From positions 1 to 64,000 of the forward strand of contig JADHWI010000005.1 of NCBI GenBank assembly GCA_016783565.1: a stretch of DNA of 64,000 nt. Reading direction: 5' to 3'. The notes beneath the pieces are model-generated. The model did not search any database. It was not told where the DNA came from and saw only the letters and a program-made list of their open reading frames with translations. The translations under genes were made by a program, and so were the position numbers. Shown here piece by piece: positions 42,802 to 51,475 of this stretch; the first letter of the stretch is position 1, and every line of letters begins with the position of its first letter. Source of the stretch: Kiritimatiellia bacterium (GTDB lineage: Bacteria; Verrucomicrobiota; Kiritimatiellia; UBA8416; JADHWI01).

Positions 42802-43686
42802 ATGGCGAAGGTTGGAATATTGGGTGGTAGCGGCCTGTATGATCTTGCGGGTATGGAAGCAGTTGAGAAACGGGAGTTGAGTACACCTTTTGGTGATCCC
42901 TCCGATGCGTATGTTTGTGGAACGCTTGGCGGAGTAGAGGTGTGCTTCCTGCCGCGGCATGGCGTGGGGCATCGTGTGCTTCCTTCCGAGATCAATCACC
43001 GTGCAAATATCATGGGGTTCAAGATGCTTGGAGTGGAGCGCGTCATCTCTGTGAGCGCTGTGGGCAGTCTTCGTGAAGATATTCACCCGCGCGATCTATT
43101 GCTTCCGGATCAGTATCTGGATCGGACTAAGCATGCATTGAGTCATACTTTTTTTGGAAAGGGGATTGTGGCTCACGTGGGGTTTGGAGAGCCGGCCTGT
43201 TCCGATTTGAGGCGGATTATTGCTGAGACCGCGGCCGATGTGTTGCAGGCACGTTCAGAAGAAGATCGCCCGGCACTGCATGTTGGCGGTACCTATGTCA
43301 GTATGGAGGGACCGGCATTTTCCACAAAAGCGGAATCGTGCTTTTATCGAACGCTTGATTGCAGCGTGATTGGTATGACGAGCTTGCCTGAAGCGAAGCT
43401 GTGCCGCGAGGCGGAGCTTTGCTATCAGGCGATTGCAATGGTCACGGACTATGACTGCTGGCACGAGTCGGAGGAGGCGGTGACGGTGGAGATGGTGCTG
43501 GGGCATCTCAATGCGAATACCATTTTTGCAAGAGAGCTGTTGTCCCGTGTTTTGCCCAGGGTTGCCGGGGATCGACACTGTGTTTGCGGGGATGCTCTGA
43601 AGCATGCATTGATTACGCAAGCGGATGCGATGCCGACCGATACAAAAGCAAATCTGCAACCCATTATCGGGAAGTACCTGGCGTGA
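42802..43686 (+). CDS. mtnP: S-methyl-5'-thioadenosine phosphorylase
   Basis: Phosphorolyses methylthioadenosine, recycling the by-product of polyamine synthesis and the methionine salvage route. The 294-residue protein has the PNP/MTAP signatures VGILGGSGLYDL, GTYVSMEGPAFSTKAES, the helix MTSLPEAKLCREAELCY and the MTAP-specific aspartate of VTDYDCWHE. Homologues of this type (MtnP/DeoD2) are found across bacteria and archaea. It probably forms a unit with the PHP phosphatase gene that follows 19 bp later. Confidence 0.93.
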   Translation: MAKVGILGGSGLYDLAGMEAVEKRELSTPFGDPSDAYVCGTLGGVEVCFLPRHGVGHRVLPSEINHRANIMGFKMLGVERVISVSAVGSLREDIHPRDLLLPDQYLDRTKHALSHTFFGKGIVAHVGFGEPACSDLRRIIAETAADVLQARSEEDRPALHVGGTYVSMEGPAFSTKAESCFYRTLDCSVIGMTSLPEAKLCREAELCYQAIAMVTDYDCWHESEEAVTVEMVLGHLNANTIFARELLSRVLPRVAGDRHCVCGDALKHALITQADAMPTDTKANLQPIIGKYLA

Positions 43687-43705
43687 GCGTCCGGCAACGT
43701 ACTAC

Positions 43706-44566
43706 ATGATTGATTTGCACGTACACTCAACGTTTTCCGATGGCTCGTTCACTCCCGAAGAGTTGGTGGCGCAAGCTGTAGATGCGGGAGTGTCCGTTCT
43801 GAGTTTGACGGATCATGACACCACGGATGGAGTTGCTCGCTTTCTTAAGGCCTGTCGTGCCAGTGAGGGACGTGTGGCGGGTATTCCAGGGCTTGAGCTC
43901 AGCGTGCAGCATGGGCGGCGTACTGTGCATATGCTGGGTTATTTTGTGGACTCCCATGAGGCAGGCTTGCAGGCAATGTTGTGTCGTGTTCGGGCTGGGC
44001 GGCATGAACGTAACCTGGAAATGATAAAAAAGCTGCAGGCTTTAGATGTGGCAATTGATTTTGAGTTGGTATCCCAAGCGGCAGGAGGCGATGTCATCGG
44101 GCGCCCTCATTTTGCGGCGGTGCTGCGCGATATGGGTGTTGTGCAGTCGACGAAGGAGGCTTTTGAGCGTTTTCTGGCGCGCGGACGGGCTGGCTATGCG
44201 GAGCGTTACAGGCCTGAACCTGAGGAGGGTATTGCAGCGATTCGCGGTGCGGGCGGGGTGGCCATATTGGCCCATCCTGGAGGATTGCAGTTGGGGAAGC
44301 GGGGGTTGCGTATTCTTTTGGCGCCAATGGTAGAAGCAGGACTTGAAGGGATTGAAGTGCACTACTCTGAGCATTCCGCGCAACACCGTCGGCGCTTTGC
44401 GGCTCTGGCCGCTGAATTTGACCTTATTGAGACTGGCGGATCAGATTTTCATGGCAGTTCGAATCCGAAACTTCGCCTGGGTAGGGGGTATGGGTCTTTG
44501 GCTGTGCCGGAATCGGTTGTATCTGATCTGGTTGCGCGTGCGGGTGTTGCCTGGCCTCAGCCGTAG
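43706..44566 (+). CDS. PHP-domain phosphoesterase (RNase AM/3',5'-nucleoside bisphosphate phosphatase type)
   Basis: A 286-residue PHP-fold hydrolase. The metal-binding histidines and aspartates are visible: DLHVHSTFSDGS (4-15), LTDHDTTDGVARF, the glutamate in GLELSVQHG, VIGRPHFAAVL, ILAHPGG and TGGSDFHG. It matches the YciV/TrpH family, which hydrolyses 3',5'-bisphosphates or short RNA ends, and lacks the DNA polymerase PHP context. The start at 43706 gives the family N-terminus MIDLHVHST. Ends overlap the convergent NDK gene by 10 bp. Confidence 0.9.
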   Translation: MIDLHVHSTFSDGSFTPEELVAQAVDAGVSVLSLTDHDTTDGVARFLKACRASEGRVAGIPGLELSVQHGRRTVHMLGYFVDSHEAGLQAMLCRVRAGRHERNLEMIKKLQALDVAIDFELVSQAAGGDVIGRPHFAAVLRDMGVVQSTKEAFERFLARGRAGYAERYRPEPEEGIAAIRGAGGVAILAHPGGLQLGKRGLRILLAPMVEAGLEGIEVHYSEHSAQHRRRFAALAAEFDLIETGGSDFHGSSNPKLRLGRGYGSLAVPESVVSDLVARAGVAWPQP

Positions 44567-45720
44567 TACTGGTGTATTAGATTTGCGATCGATTCTTTTC
44601 CGATTTGTACAATGCTCATTTCGCGTTGTGCATTTTCCGGAGAATCTGAGGCATGGGCGGCATTGATCATGATGTCTGTGCCGAATTCACGCCGGACAGA
44701 GCCCGGTTGTGCTTTGTTGGGATCCGTGGGGCCCAGAATGCTGCGGATCTTTTTGACGGCGTTCACGCCTTCGTATACAAGCGCCAGACATTCTTCGGAA
44801 CTCGTCTCTGCTTTGAGCGATTCGACGCAATCAGACGGACGATGACCCGTCATGAATTGGACAATCTCATCGAATTGAGTTTGGGCGAATTGGGGTCCAA
44901 GTGTACGGCAGAGGGGGCGGGTGGTGCTTTCAGGGACGGTGAAACCAAAAGCCTGCGACAAAATTGTTGCGGCACGGCTTGCCCCGATGTCTTCAAATTT
45001 CTCTGCCAGAGCTTCTTTTACGGGGCCGTAGAAATCTTCTGCTTGTGCGACGCTCATGGAGAATTTTCGTATGGCTACAATGCGTAGCCCTGAAGAGGAT
45101 AGCACGTCGATAATGCTGCCAGGTCGCAGGCTGGGGAAACGGAAATTGTCCGGTTTAAGCATGACAAGGGTTTTTTCTACATGCTCAGTGGTGGGTACAT
45201 CTATGGCGCCGTCAATCAATCCGCCATCCGAGGCAGAGTATTTGGCCCAAAGACTGAGTGTTTGTTTTGCGCGTTCTCGGGTGGGCGCAACAAGTACAGC
45301 CGGTTCAAAGTAGTGGACGCGTCCATGGTCGCCGACAATGTAGTCTCCGTACGTGTCTCGGATGGTTGACCCTGATACACGTCGTTTGGTGGCGGATCCG
45401 GTAACACCCCAGATTTTGCGAACGGCAGCTTTTCCTTCGAATAGAAGCAGCATAACCCGTCGTGGTTTCCCTGTTTTGGGATCGGGGCTATATTGTTTTT
45501 CGACGTAATTCGCCAGAAGATCGCAGGTGGATTGGTGGGTGGGGTCTGCGTGCCGGACCAGTTCTGCATATTCAGAGGCGAGCTCTTGACTGGGGCCGAA
45601 CATGCGTGCACCGACCAGTTTTAGATCGGTTCGTCCGATGACGCGGGCAATGACACCTCCGGTACGGGACTTGGCAATGGTGTACGGGTTGATCAGAACG
45701 AATGATAATTCTTTCGGCAT
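44557..45720 (-). CDS. Double-domain nucleoside-diphosphate kinase
   Basis: A 387-residue protein with two NDK domains in tandem instead of the usual single 140-150 residue unit. The C-terminal domain (from about 185) has KTLVMLKPDNFRFP, the Pro/Thr region and FGTDIMINAAHASDS, which matches the catalytic NxxHGSDS loop (here NAAHASDS). The N-terminal domain keeps the fold (SFVLINPYTIAKSRTGG, STIRDTYGDY) but its active loop reads DHGRVHYFEPAVL, so a His is present but the GSDS part is lost. The enzyme makes NTPs from NDPs; whether the first half is catalytic is unclear. I believe such long NDKs occur in PVC genomes. It is transcribed downstream of cstA. Confidence 0.85.
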   Translation of the reverse strand: MPKELSFVLINPYTIAKSRTGGVIARVIGRTDLKLVGARMFGPSQELASEYAELVRHADPTHQSTCDLLANYVEKQYSPDPKTGKPRRVMLLLFEGKAAVRKIWGVTGSATKRRVSGSTIRDTYGDYIVGDHGRVHYFEPAVLVAPTRERAKQTLSLWAKYSASDGGLIDGAIDVPTTEHVEKTLVMLKPDNFRFPSLRPGSIIDVLSSSGLRIVAIRKFSMSVAQAEDFYGPVKEALAEKFEDIGASRAATILSQAFGFTVPESTTRPLCRTLGPQFAQTQFDEIVQFMTGHRPSDCVESLKAETSSEECLALVYEGVNAVKKIRSILGPTDPNKAQPGSVRREFGTDIMINAAHASDSPENAQREMSIVQIGKESIANLIHQYYG

Positions 45721-45729
45721 GACGAGATC

Positions 45730-47403
45730 CTATTGTGTTTTCACTGTTTTCCTCAGAAACCAGACTGACTGGGCTGCCAGCACCACCGCCATGATGAGCA
45801 GGAAGGCGGTGGCAATTACAAGCTCCATCTTTTTATCTACAAGATTCTTTGTGAACAACTGTACCAGCGCCCATACGGTGATGGTTGTCATGAATATCAT
45901 GGGTGCCAAAGTGACCCAGAAATTCTTTCGTCTTCGTACGAGCCAGAGCGTGACAATCAATAGTGTCAACGCAGCCAGAAGCTGATTGGATGCTCCAAAA
46001 ACGGGCCAGAGTCGTCCTGCATCACCGCTGAAGGCAAGGTACCCTGCCATGGTAACCGCAATGGCCGTTGCGGTGATCGGGTGCGCAAAGTAACGGCGCA
46101 CAGATCCAACCGGGTCGGACTCATGTCCCTTTGGAGGAATAAACAGTTCCTGCCAAGTAAACCGGGTTAATCTGGTCGCGGTATCCAGCGTTGTCAACAT
46201 GAAAGCGGAAATAGTGAGTGAGAAAAAAATGGAAGCCAATGCCGGGCTGATGCCCAGATAGGCTGTGAACGACGCCAGGCCTTCTGCAAAAGCCGGGATT
46301 TTTTGCCCTGCTGATAGTTTAGCCAGGAAATCGTCAGGGGCCAGGGATGCGACGGCAATAAGCGCCATGAGGGCCACGAGTCCTTCAATCAGCATGGATC
46401 CGTATCCGATGGGGCGGATATGTCGTTCGGAGAAAAGCTGTTTGGCGGTAGTCCCTGAAGACACCAGTGCATGAAAGCCTGAGCAGGCGCCGCAGGCCAC
46501 GGTCACATAGAGGATCGGGAAAAGGCTGCCCATGCCGCCTCCGGGTTTTTCTGCGCTCCAACCCACAAAAGCGGGCATTTGGAACTCTGGTCGCGCGATG
46601 AGGATACCTCCAAATCCAGCAATAATCATGGCGTAGAGCAGGTAAGAGTTCAGGTAATCACGTGGTTGAAGCAGCATCCATACGGGGATGGTGGATGCCA
46701 CAAACACGTAGGCGAATAGAACCATCAACCAAATGTTGGCAGCGGTTTTGTCGCTCACGGAAAGCAATGAGGTGAGGTCGAGTGGCAGTTGAGCCCCGAT
46801 CCAGATTCCTGCAAACAGCAGGGGAACAAAAATCAAACTGGCCACGACAAGGCTTACATTACGACGATATACGAGCGTGCCAAAGATTGGTGCAAGTATG
46901 ATGAACAGTAGCGATGAGGTGGCTACTGCCGGGGTTGCCACGAAGGTTTTGGCGACGAGCAGGGCGAAAATGGCAACGACCAATACCAGGGCAACCCAGC
47001 AGAAGAGGAGAAAGATGATGCGCCCCGCGTAGCCGAGCTGCGCCTCAATGACGTGACCGATAGAGTGCCCGTTATTTCGTATCGACAGGAACAAAGCGGC
47101 GAAGTCGTGCACCGCGCCGATAATGATGCATCCCACAACGATCCAGATCGCTACGGCGCCCCACCCGAGGTAGGCTGCTGCAACGGGACCTACGATGGGT
47201 CCCGCGCCGGCGATTGAGGCGAAATGATGTCCGAACAGGACCGGCAATCGTGTGGGGATGTAATCGACTCCGTCTGTTTGTGTGTGCGCGGGTGTAGCGC
47301 GATCCGGTTTTATGCCGAATAATCGTTCCAGGTATTTCCCGTACGTTAAATATGCGATAATGAAGAGCAACGCTCCGCCGACAAGCAACAGCATACCGTT
47401 CAT
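45730..47403 (-). CDS. cstA: Carbon starvation CstA-family membrane transporter
   Basis: A 557-residue transporter with about 16 hydrophobic helices. Family signatures: HHFASIAGAGPIVGP (residues about 60-74), GAVHDFAALFLSIRNNGHSIG, SGTTAKQLFSERHIRPIGYG and LDTATRLTRFTWQELF. CstA proteins are peptide or pyruvate importers made in carbon limitation. The start at 47403 (MNGMLLL) has GGGAG eight bases before it; a TTG two codons earlier is less likely. It precedes the NDK gene by 9 bp, so both probably share a transcript. Confidence 0.94.
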   Translation of the reverse strand: MNGMLLLVGGALLFIIAYLTYGKYLERLFGIKPDRATPAHTQTDGVDYIPTRLPVLFGHHFASIAGAGPIVGPVAAAYLGWGAVAIWIVVGCIIIGAVHDFAALFLSIRNNGHSIGHVIEAQLGYAGRIIFLLFCWVALVLVVAIFALLVAKTFVATPAVATSSLLFIILAPIFGTLVYRRNVSLVVASLIFVPLLFAGIWIGAQLPLDLTSLLSVSDKTAANIWLMVLFAYVFVASTIPVWMLLQPRDYLNSYLLYAMIIAGFGGILIARPEFQMPAFVGWSAEKPGGGMGSLFPILYVTVACGACSGFHALVSSGTTAKQLFSERHIRPIGYGSMLIEGLVALMALIAVASLAPDDFLAKLSAGQKIPAFAEGLASFTAYLGISPALASIFFSLTISAFMLTTLDTATRLTRFTWQELFIPPKGHESDPVGSVRRYFAHPITATAIAVTMAGYLAFSGDAGRLWPVFGASNQLLAALTLLIVTLWLVRRRKNFWVTLAPMIFMTTITVWALVQLFTKNLVDKKMELVIATAFLLIMAVVLAAQSVWFLRKTVKTQ

Positions 47404-47584
47404 AATCAAAAGCTCCCAGTCGGTACTTTGGATAAAAAATGATATTATAACTGTGCCCTATCGAGCTGACCAGCATCAAAAGCAGGTGAACCGTGACTTG
47501 CACGCTAAGCGCGTCTGCGGTAGTGTCCTGTCCCTGTTTTGGAAAATTGCGTCATGGGCGTATGGCGCATCAGGATTATATCGT

Positions 47585-48490
47585 ATGTTTACAGTGAAAT
47601 TACAGCTTCCCTCGGATGTAACCGTGTCGGTTTCGGCACTGTTGGAGTTGACAGAACATAGCATCGTGCAACGCGAAGATCGGGAAACGGGCAAAGCATG
47701 GCTGGAGATGTTTTTTTCTACGCGTGATGAAGCCCAGGCGGAGTCTGGAAATCTGGTTTCCATCCTGGAGCTGTTCGGATGTGAAGATATTGGTCAGCCG
47801 GAAGTGGTGGAGAGCCCCGATCGGGATTGGCAGGATGCATGGAAAGAACACTTTCATGCTGTGAAGGTGTCGTCGCGCCTCACGGTGGCTCCAACTTGGG
47901 AGTCAGAGCCGGAAACGGATGGAGAGATAGTGGTTCGGTTGGATCCCGGCATGAGTTTCGGTACGGGGCAGCATCCCACGACACAAGCATGTCTGGCATT
48001 CCTGGATCAGTTGAGTGATTCCGGATGTGACGGTAGCCTGTGTGATGTCGGGTGCGGCTCGGGTATTCTCAGCATTGCTGCCGCAAAGTTGGGGTTTTCT
48101 CCCGTGTTGGCTTTCGATAATGACCCTCTGGCTGTCAAGATCGCGAAAGAGAACCTGGTGTTGAACGGTGTGAATGATGTGGACGTGCAACAGGTCGATC
48201 TTGCAGAGGCGTCGGAAGAGATAACGTCTTGTGATGTGGTGGTTGCCAACATGCTGGCGAATCTTCTGGATGCATTTGCCTCCTCTATTGCGGCGCGTCT
48301 CAAGCCCGGAGCGGCATCACGCTTGATCCTGGCGGGGATGATGGGAGAAGGACAATACGCATGGACGCGTGCAATGTTTGAAAAGCGGGGTCTGCGTGAG
48401 ATTGAGCATCAATATGATGGTGACTGGGTAAGTATGGTTTTGGGCTGGCAGACGAACTCGCCTTCCTTTGACAAGGCAAATGTGCTTTAA
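47585..48490 (+). CDS. prmA: Ribosomal protein L11 methyltransferase
   Basis: Trimethylates ribosomal protein L11 using SAM. The 301 residues carry the N-terminal substrate-recognition domain with SVSALLELTE and FFSTRDEAQ. The catalytic domain has MSFGTGQHPTTQACL, motif I DVGCGSGILSIAAAKLG, DNDPLAV and VVANMLANLL, a pattern specific for PrmA. The start at 47585 (MFTVKLQL) is favoured over longer in-frame extensions, which would overlap the divergent cstA gene. It overlaps nothing and is followed by the unknown gene at 48510. Confidence 0.92.
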   Translation: MFTVKLQLPSDVTVSVSALLELTEHSIVQREDRETGKAWLEMFFSTRDEAQAESGNLVSILELFGCEDIGQPEVVESPDRDWQDAWKEHFHAVKVSSRLTVAPTWESEPETDGEIVVRLDPGMSFGTGQHPTTQACLAFLDQLSDSGCDGSLCDVGCGSGILSIAAAKLGFSPVLAFDNDPLAVKIAKENLVLNGVNDVDVQQVDLAEASEEITSCDVVVANMLANLLDAFASSIAARLKPGAASRLILAGMMGEGQYAWTRAMFEKRGLREIEHQYDGDWVSMVLGWQTNSPSFDKANVL

Positions 48491-48509
48491 TGAAAGTGAA
48501 GTTTTTGAT

Positions 48510-49229
48510 ATGAGCAACAACCCCATGAAGCAGATTGACGCATTTGATTTTTGGTATGCCGTAAATAATACGGAAGTGGTCTTGATGCCTAAAGGGCATT
48601 TGGAAACGTTCGGGACGACCGTGTTGCACTATCATTTGATTAGTGAGCTCATGGACTCTGTGGGGCAAATTCGTGTGCGTGAAGGGCGAATACGTGCGGG
48701 TCGCCCGCAAATTGTGACGCCGGAAGCCTATCAGAAGACCCTGTTGGAGGGGTTTGGAGAAGAGGCGGAACGGTACATTGAATGGATGCGGGAACACGAG
48801 CAAGATATGCGTGTGTTGCAATACGGTTACTCTCTGCGGCGCGAGTCATTCAGTGAGCACTTGGTGTCCGATTCTCTTGCTTCGGTTGCCGAGAGGGTGA
48901 AACAGGATGTCAGCGACAGTGAAGATCCTCTCAGTGCGGTTGTCGTGGGGGTGGATAAGCCGTGGGATGTGTGTCTGGTGAAACTTTTCAGAGAGGTCAT
49001 TCAGCAATCTGCGGTGACTAATATCCGCGAGATGGAGCGGAAGCAGTGCTTTGATGATGTGAATGGGTTGCCGCGTGGTGTGCGGAATGAGATTGAATCG
49101 GATTTTTTGCATGCGAGCAAGACCCCGACGCTCGTTAACGCTTTAGCCGAGAAACTACAGCGTCTGGGCGTGTTTGAAGAGTATGAGGATCGTTTTTTCT
49201 CTCTGGTGAAAGCCTCACGAGGGATGTAG
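48510..49229 (+). CDS. Hypothetical protein between prmA and a ParA gene
   Basis: A 239-residue soluble protein that I cannot assign to a family. It begins MSNNPMKQIDAFDFWYAVNNT and is mainly helical with many charged residues (LRRESFSEHLVSDSLASVAERVKQD, EYEDRFFSLVKASRGM). No signal peptide, membrane segment, zinc motif or nucleotide-binding loop is visible. A TTG in frame at 48468 would give 14 more residues and overlap the end of prmA. It stops 40 bp before parA, so it may be transcribed with it. Confidence 0.6.
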   Translation: MSNNPMKQIDAFDFWYAVNNTEVVLMPKGHLETFGTTVLHYHLISELMDSVGQIRVREGRIRAGRPQIVTPEAYQKTLLEGFGEEAERYIEWMREHEQDMRVLQYGYSLRRESFSEHLVSDSLASVAERVKQDVSDSEDPLSAVVVGVDKPWDVCLVKLFREVIQQSAVTNIREMERKQCFDDVNGLPRGVRNEIESDFLHASKTPTLVNALAEKLQRLGVFEEYEDRFFSLVKASRGM

Positions 49230-49269
49230 AGCGGCATGGCTGCAAGTCTTGACTGTGGAGAAGTTGTGT

Positions 49270-50067
49270 ATGGGTGCGCGAATTATTGCCATAGCGAATC
49301 AGAAGGGCGGAGTGGGGAAGACCACTACGGTTATCAGCCTGGCTGCCTGTCTGGGGGAACTCGGTCGTAAGGTTCTTGTGGTAGATCTTGATCCGCAGGC
49401 GAATGCAACCAGTGGCTTGGGATTGCCAATAAAAGAGGGTGGAAGTCTCTATGAGGCCATGCTCAGCGGCGTGTTGAAGGAAGGGGTTATCCGCGAGACG
49501 ACTGTAAACAACGTCCATGTGGTTCCATCCGAGCTGGATCTGGCCGGTGCTGAGATTGAGATTGCCCGACAGGACTCCTATTTGCATTGTGCCAGTCGAG
49601 TTCTGAAGCCACTGGTGGCTCGGTCGGACTATGATTTTGTTCTTGTTGATTGCCCGCCATCTCTCGGCATCCTGACCATGAACGGTCTTACGGCGTCTGA
49701 TGGCATGGTGGTGCCCATGCAATGTGAGTACTATGCCCTTGAGGGGTTGAGTGTGATAACCAGTCTTTTGAATCGGGTCCGAAAAAGCGGTGCTAATCCG
49801 AATCTACAGCTTGATGGTATTTTGATGACGATGTTTGATAGTCGTACGAATCTTTCTGAGCAGGTTGTGGCGGAGGTGCGTGAGCATTTTGGCGAGAAGG
49901 TGTATCGAACGGTAATTCCGCGCAATGTGCGACTGAGTGAGGCGCCAAGCTACGGACAGCCTATTACGCTTTATGATTCTTTCTCGCCAGGCGCACGTGC
50001 GTATCGTTTCTTTGCGCGAGAATTCGCAAAATCACAGGCATCCATTACGCCTGCGATTCCTTCTTGA
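49270..50067 (+). CDS. ParA-family ATPase (Soj-like), without adjacent parB
   Basis: A 265-residue deviant-Walker ATPase that segregates chromosomes or positions cargo. It contains IAIANQKGGVGKTTTVISL (deviant Walker A, about residues 6-24), VVDLDPQANATSGLG (Walker A'/B), DYDFVLVDCPPSLGIL and VPMQCEYYALEGL, typical of Soj. The gene normally followed by parB is instead convergent with def, with 23 bp of overlap at their 3' ends. GTGGAG precedes the ATG at 49270. A second parA copy may exist elsewhere. Confidence 0.92.
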   Translation: MGARIIAIANQKGGVGKTTTVISLAACLGELGRKVLVVDLDPQANATSGLGLPIKEGGSLYEAMLSGVLKEGVIRETTVNNVHVVPSELDLAGAEIEIARQDSYLHCASRVLKPLVARSDYDFVLVDCPPSLGILTMNGLTASDGMVVPMQCEYYALEGLSVITSLLNRVRKSGANPNLQLDGILMTMFDSRTNLSEQVVAEVREHFGEKVYRTVIPRNVRLSEAPSYGQPITLYDSFSPGARAYRFFAREFAKSQASITPAIPS

Positions 50068-50596
50068 GGCGTTTAAGGCGGCCTGAGACGGCCATCTTCT
50101 GGATGTGAGACATGTGGTCCACAAGCAGGACGCCGTTCAGATGATCAAGTTCGTGCTGAATGGCACGCGAAAGCAGTCCTTTTGCCTCGACTTCACGGGG
50201 GGTTCCTTCTAAATCGAGATATTTACAGGTCACATTCTCAGAACGTTTCACGTTGGCATAAATCTCTGGAAAGCTCAGGCATCCTTCTTGCCCCACTTGT
50301 GACCCGTTATGAGCTGTGATCTCCGGGTTAATCAGTACCATGGGCATAGGGGTGTCTGGATTCTCATTGGCGATCTCATCATCCTGATGAGCATACGAGA
50401 CGTCGATAACGCAGATACGTTCAGTGCGGCCAATCTGTTCGGCCGCAAGTCCTGCTCCGCTGGCCGCGTACATGGTTTCCAACATGTCTTTGGCAAGGGA
50501 ACGAATATCTTCCGTTATCGTTATCACGGGCATGCTTTGTTTTCGCAAAACCGCGTCTCCATATGTGACAATTTTGTGAACCAATGGCTCCTCCAT
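50045..50596 (-). CDS. def: Peptide deformylase
   Basis: Removes the N-formyl group from new proteins, using a metal ion. The 183 residues contain the three family motifs: GAGLAAEQIG, EGCLS and QHELDHLNG, which hold the Cys and two His metal ligands and the catalytic Glu. The start given is the ATG at 50596 (MEEPLVHKIVTYGD). However, the second and third codons form GGAGGAG, a perfect ribosome binding site five bases before a TTG at 50584 that would give MVHKIVTYGD, the usual PDF beginning; this alternative is quite possible. It converges on parA. Confidence 0.93.
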   Translation of the reverse strand: MEEPLVHKIVTYGDAVLRKQSMPVITITEDIRSLAKDMLETMYAASGAGLAAEQIGRTERICVIDVSYAHQDDEIANENPDTPMPMVLINPEITAHNGSQVGQEGCLSFPEIYANVKRSENVTCKYLDLEGTPREVEAKGLLSRAIQHELDHLNGVLLVDHMSHIQKMAVSGRLKRLKKESQA

Positions 50597-50704
50597 CCAT
50601 CTTGAATAATTAAAATCACCATTATGCTATCATTTCATCCCTGTATCGAAAAGTAGGATTGCTCGCTTGCGCTATAACAAATCTACCCTATATACTCCGC
50701 AAGT

Positions 50705-51475
50705 ATGAATACTAAACTGATTGTAATACCTACGTACGATGAGAAGGACAATGTTGGCCCGATTGCTGAGGCGGTGTTCGGGATTAGTCCTCAGACAGAT
50801 ATTCTTTTTGTGGATGACAATTCCCCTGACGGTACCGGCGACTTGCTTGACAAAATGCATGCCGCGGATGCTCGGGTTAATGTGATGCACCGACAGGAGA
50901 AGTCCGGTTTGGGCCGCGCGTATATAGCTGGTTTCAAATGGGCACTTGAGCGTCATTACGAGTTTGTGTTCGAGATGGATGCCGATTTTTCTCATGATCC
51001 TGGTGAAATTCCTCATTTTATGACTGCTGCCGAGAATGCAGACTTGGTTTTGGGGTCACGTTATGTTGATGGGATCCGCATCACCAATTGGCCGTTGAGT
51101 CGGTTGATGCTCAGCAAAAGTGCTGCACTGTACGTGCGCATGATCACAGGGATGCCGGTGACCGATCCTACGGGTGGATTCAAGTGTTATCGGCGAAACG
51201 TGTTGAGCGCCATTGATCTCGATATCATCCAGTCGAATGGGTATTCCTTCCAGGTGGAAATGACGCATACAACCTGGAATAAGGGATTTTGTATTGCGGA
51301 AATTCCGATTACGTTTGTAGATCGGCGCGCGGGTTATTCCAAAATGAACAGTGTCATTTTCAAGGAGGCGCTGTGGATGGTTTGGAAACTGGCGTTACGG
51401 AATCATTTCCGGCGTAAACCGCAGGTTGTAACTTCAGCGTTGTCCGTCATGGCACCAGAGGAGTCTTGTTCTTGA
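50705..51475 (+). CDS. Polyprenol-phosphate mannosyltransferase-like GT2 glycosyltransferase (DPM1/Ppm1-like)
   Basis: A 256-residue GT2 enzyme of the dolichol-phosphate mannosyltransferase class, which transfers a sugar from a nucleotide donor to polyprenol phosphate. Visible motifs: IPTYDEKDNVGP, FVDDNSPDGTGD, the metal-binding EMDADFSHDP (DxD equivalent) and DPTGGFKCYRR. The length without a C-terminal membrane domain matches bacterial Ppm1/DpmI type enzymes. It overlaps the UbiA gene (TTGA) so both likely supply polyprenyl-linked sugar donors for GT-C enzymes such as the one at 7219-8847. Confidence 0.92.
   Translation: MNTKLIVIPTYDEKDNVGPIAEAVFGISPQTDILFVDDNSPDGTGDLLDKMHAADARVNVMHRQEKSGLGRAYIAGFKWALERHYEFVFEMDADFSHDPGEIPHFMTAAENADLVLGSRYVDGIRITNWPLSRLMLSKSAALYVRMITGMPVTDPTGGFKCYRRNVLSAIDLDIIQSNGYSFQVEMTHTTWNKGFCIAEIPITFVDRRAGYSKMNSVIFKEALWMVWKLALRNHFRRKPQVVTSALSVMAPEESCS

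Noticed and set aside
42041-42886. Open frame of 281 codons on the minus strand
   Set aside because: Antisense to the LpxL-like acyltransferase and the mtnP start; low-complexity His/Pro/Thr-rich translation.
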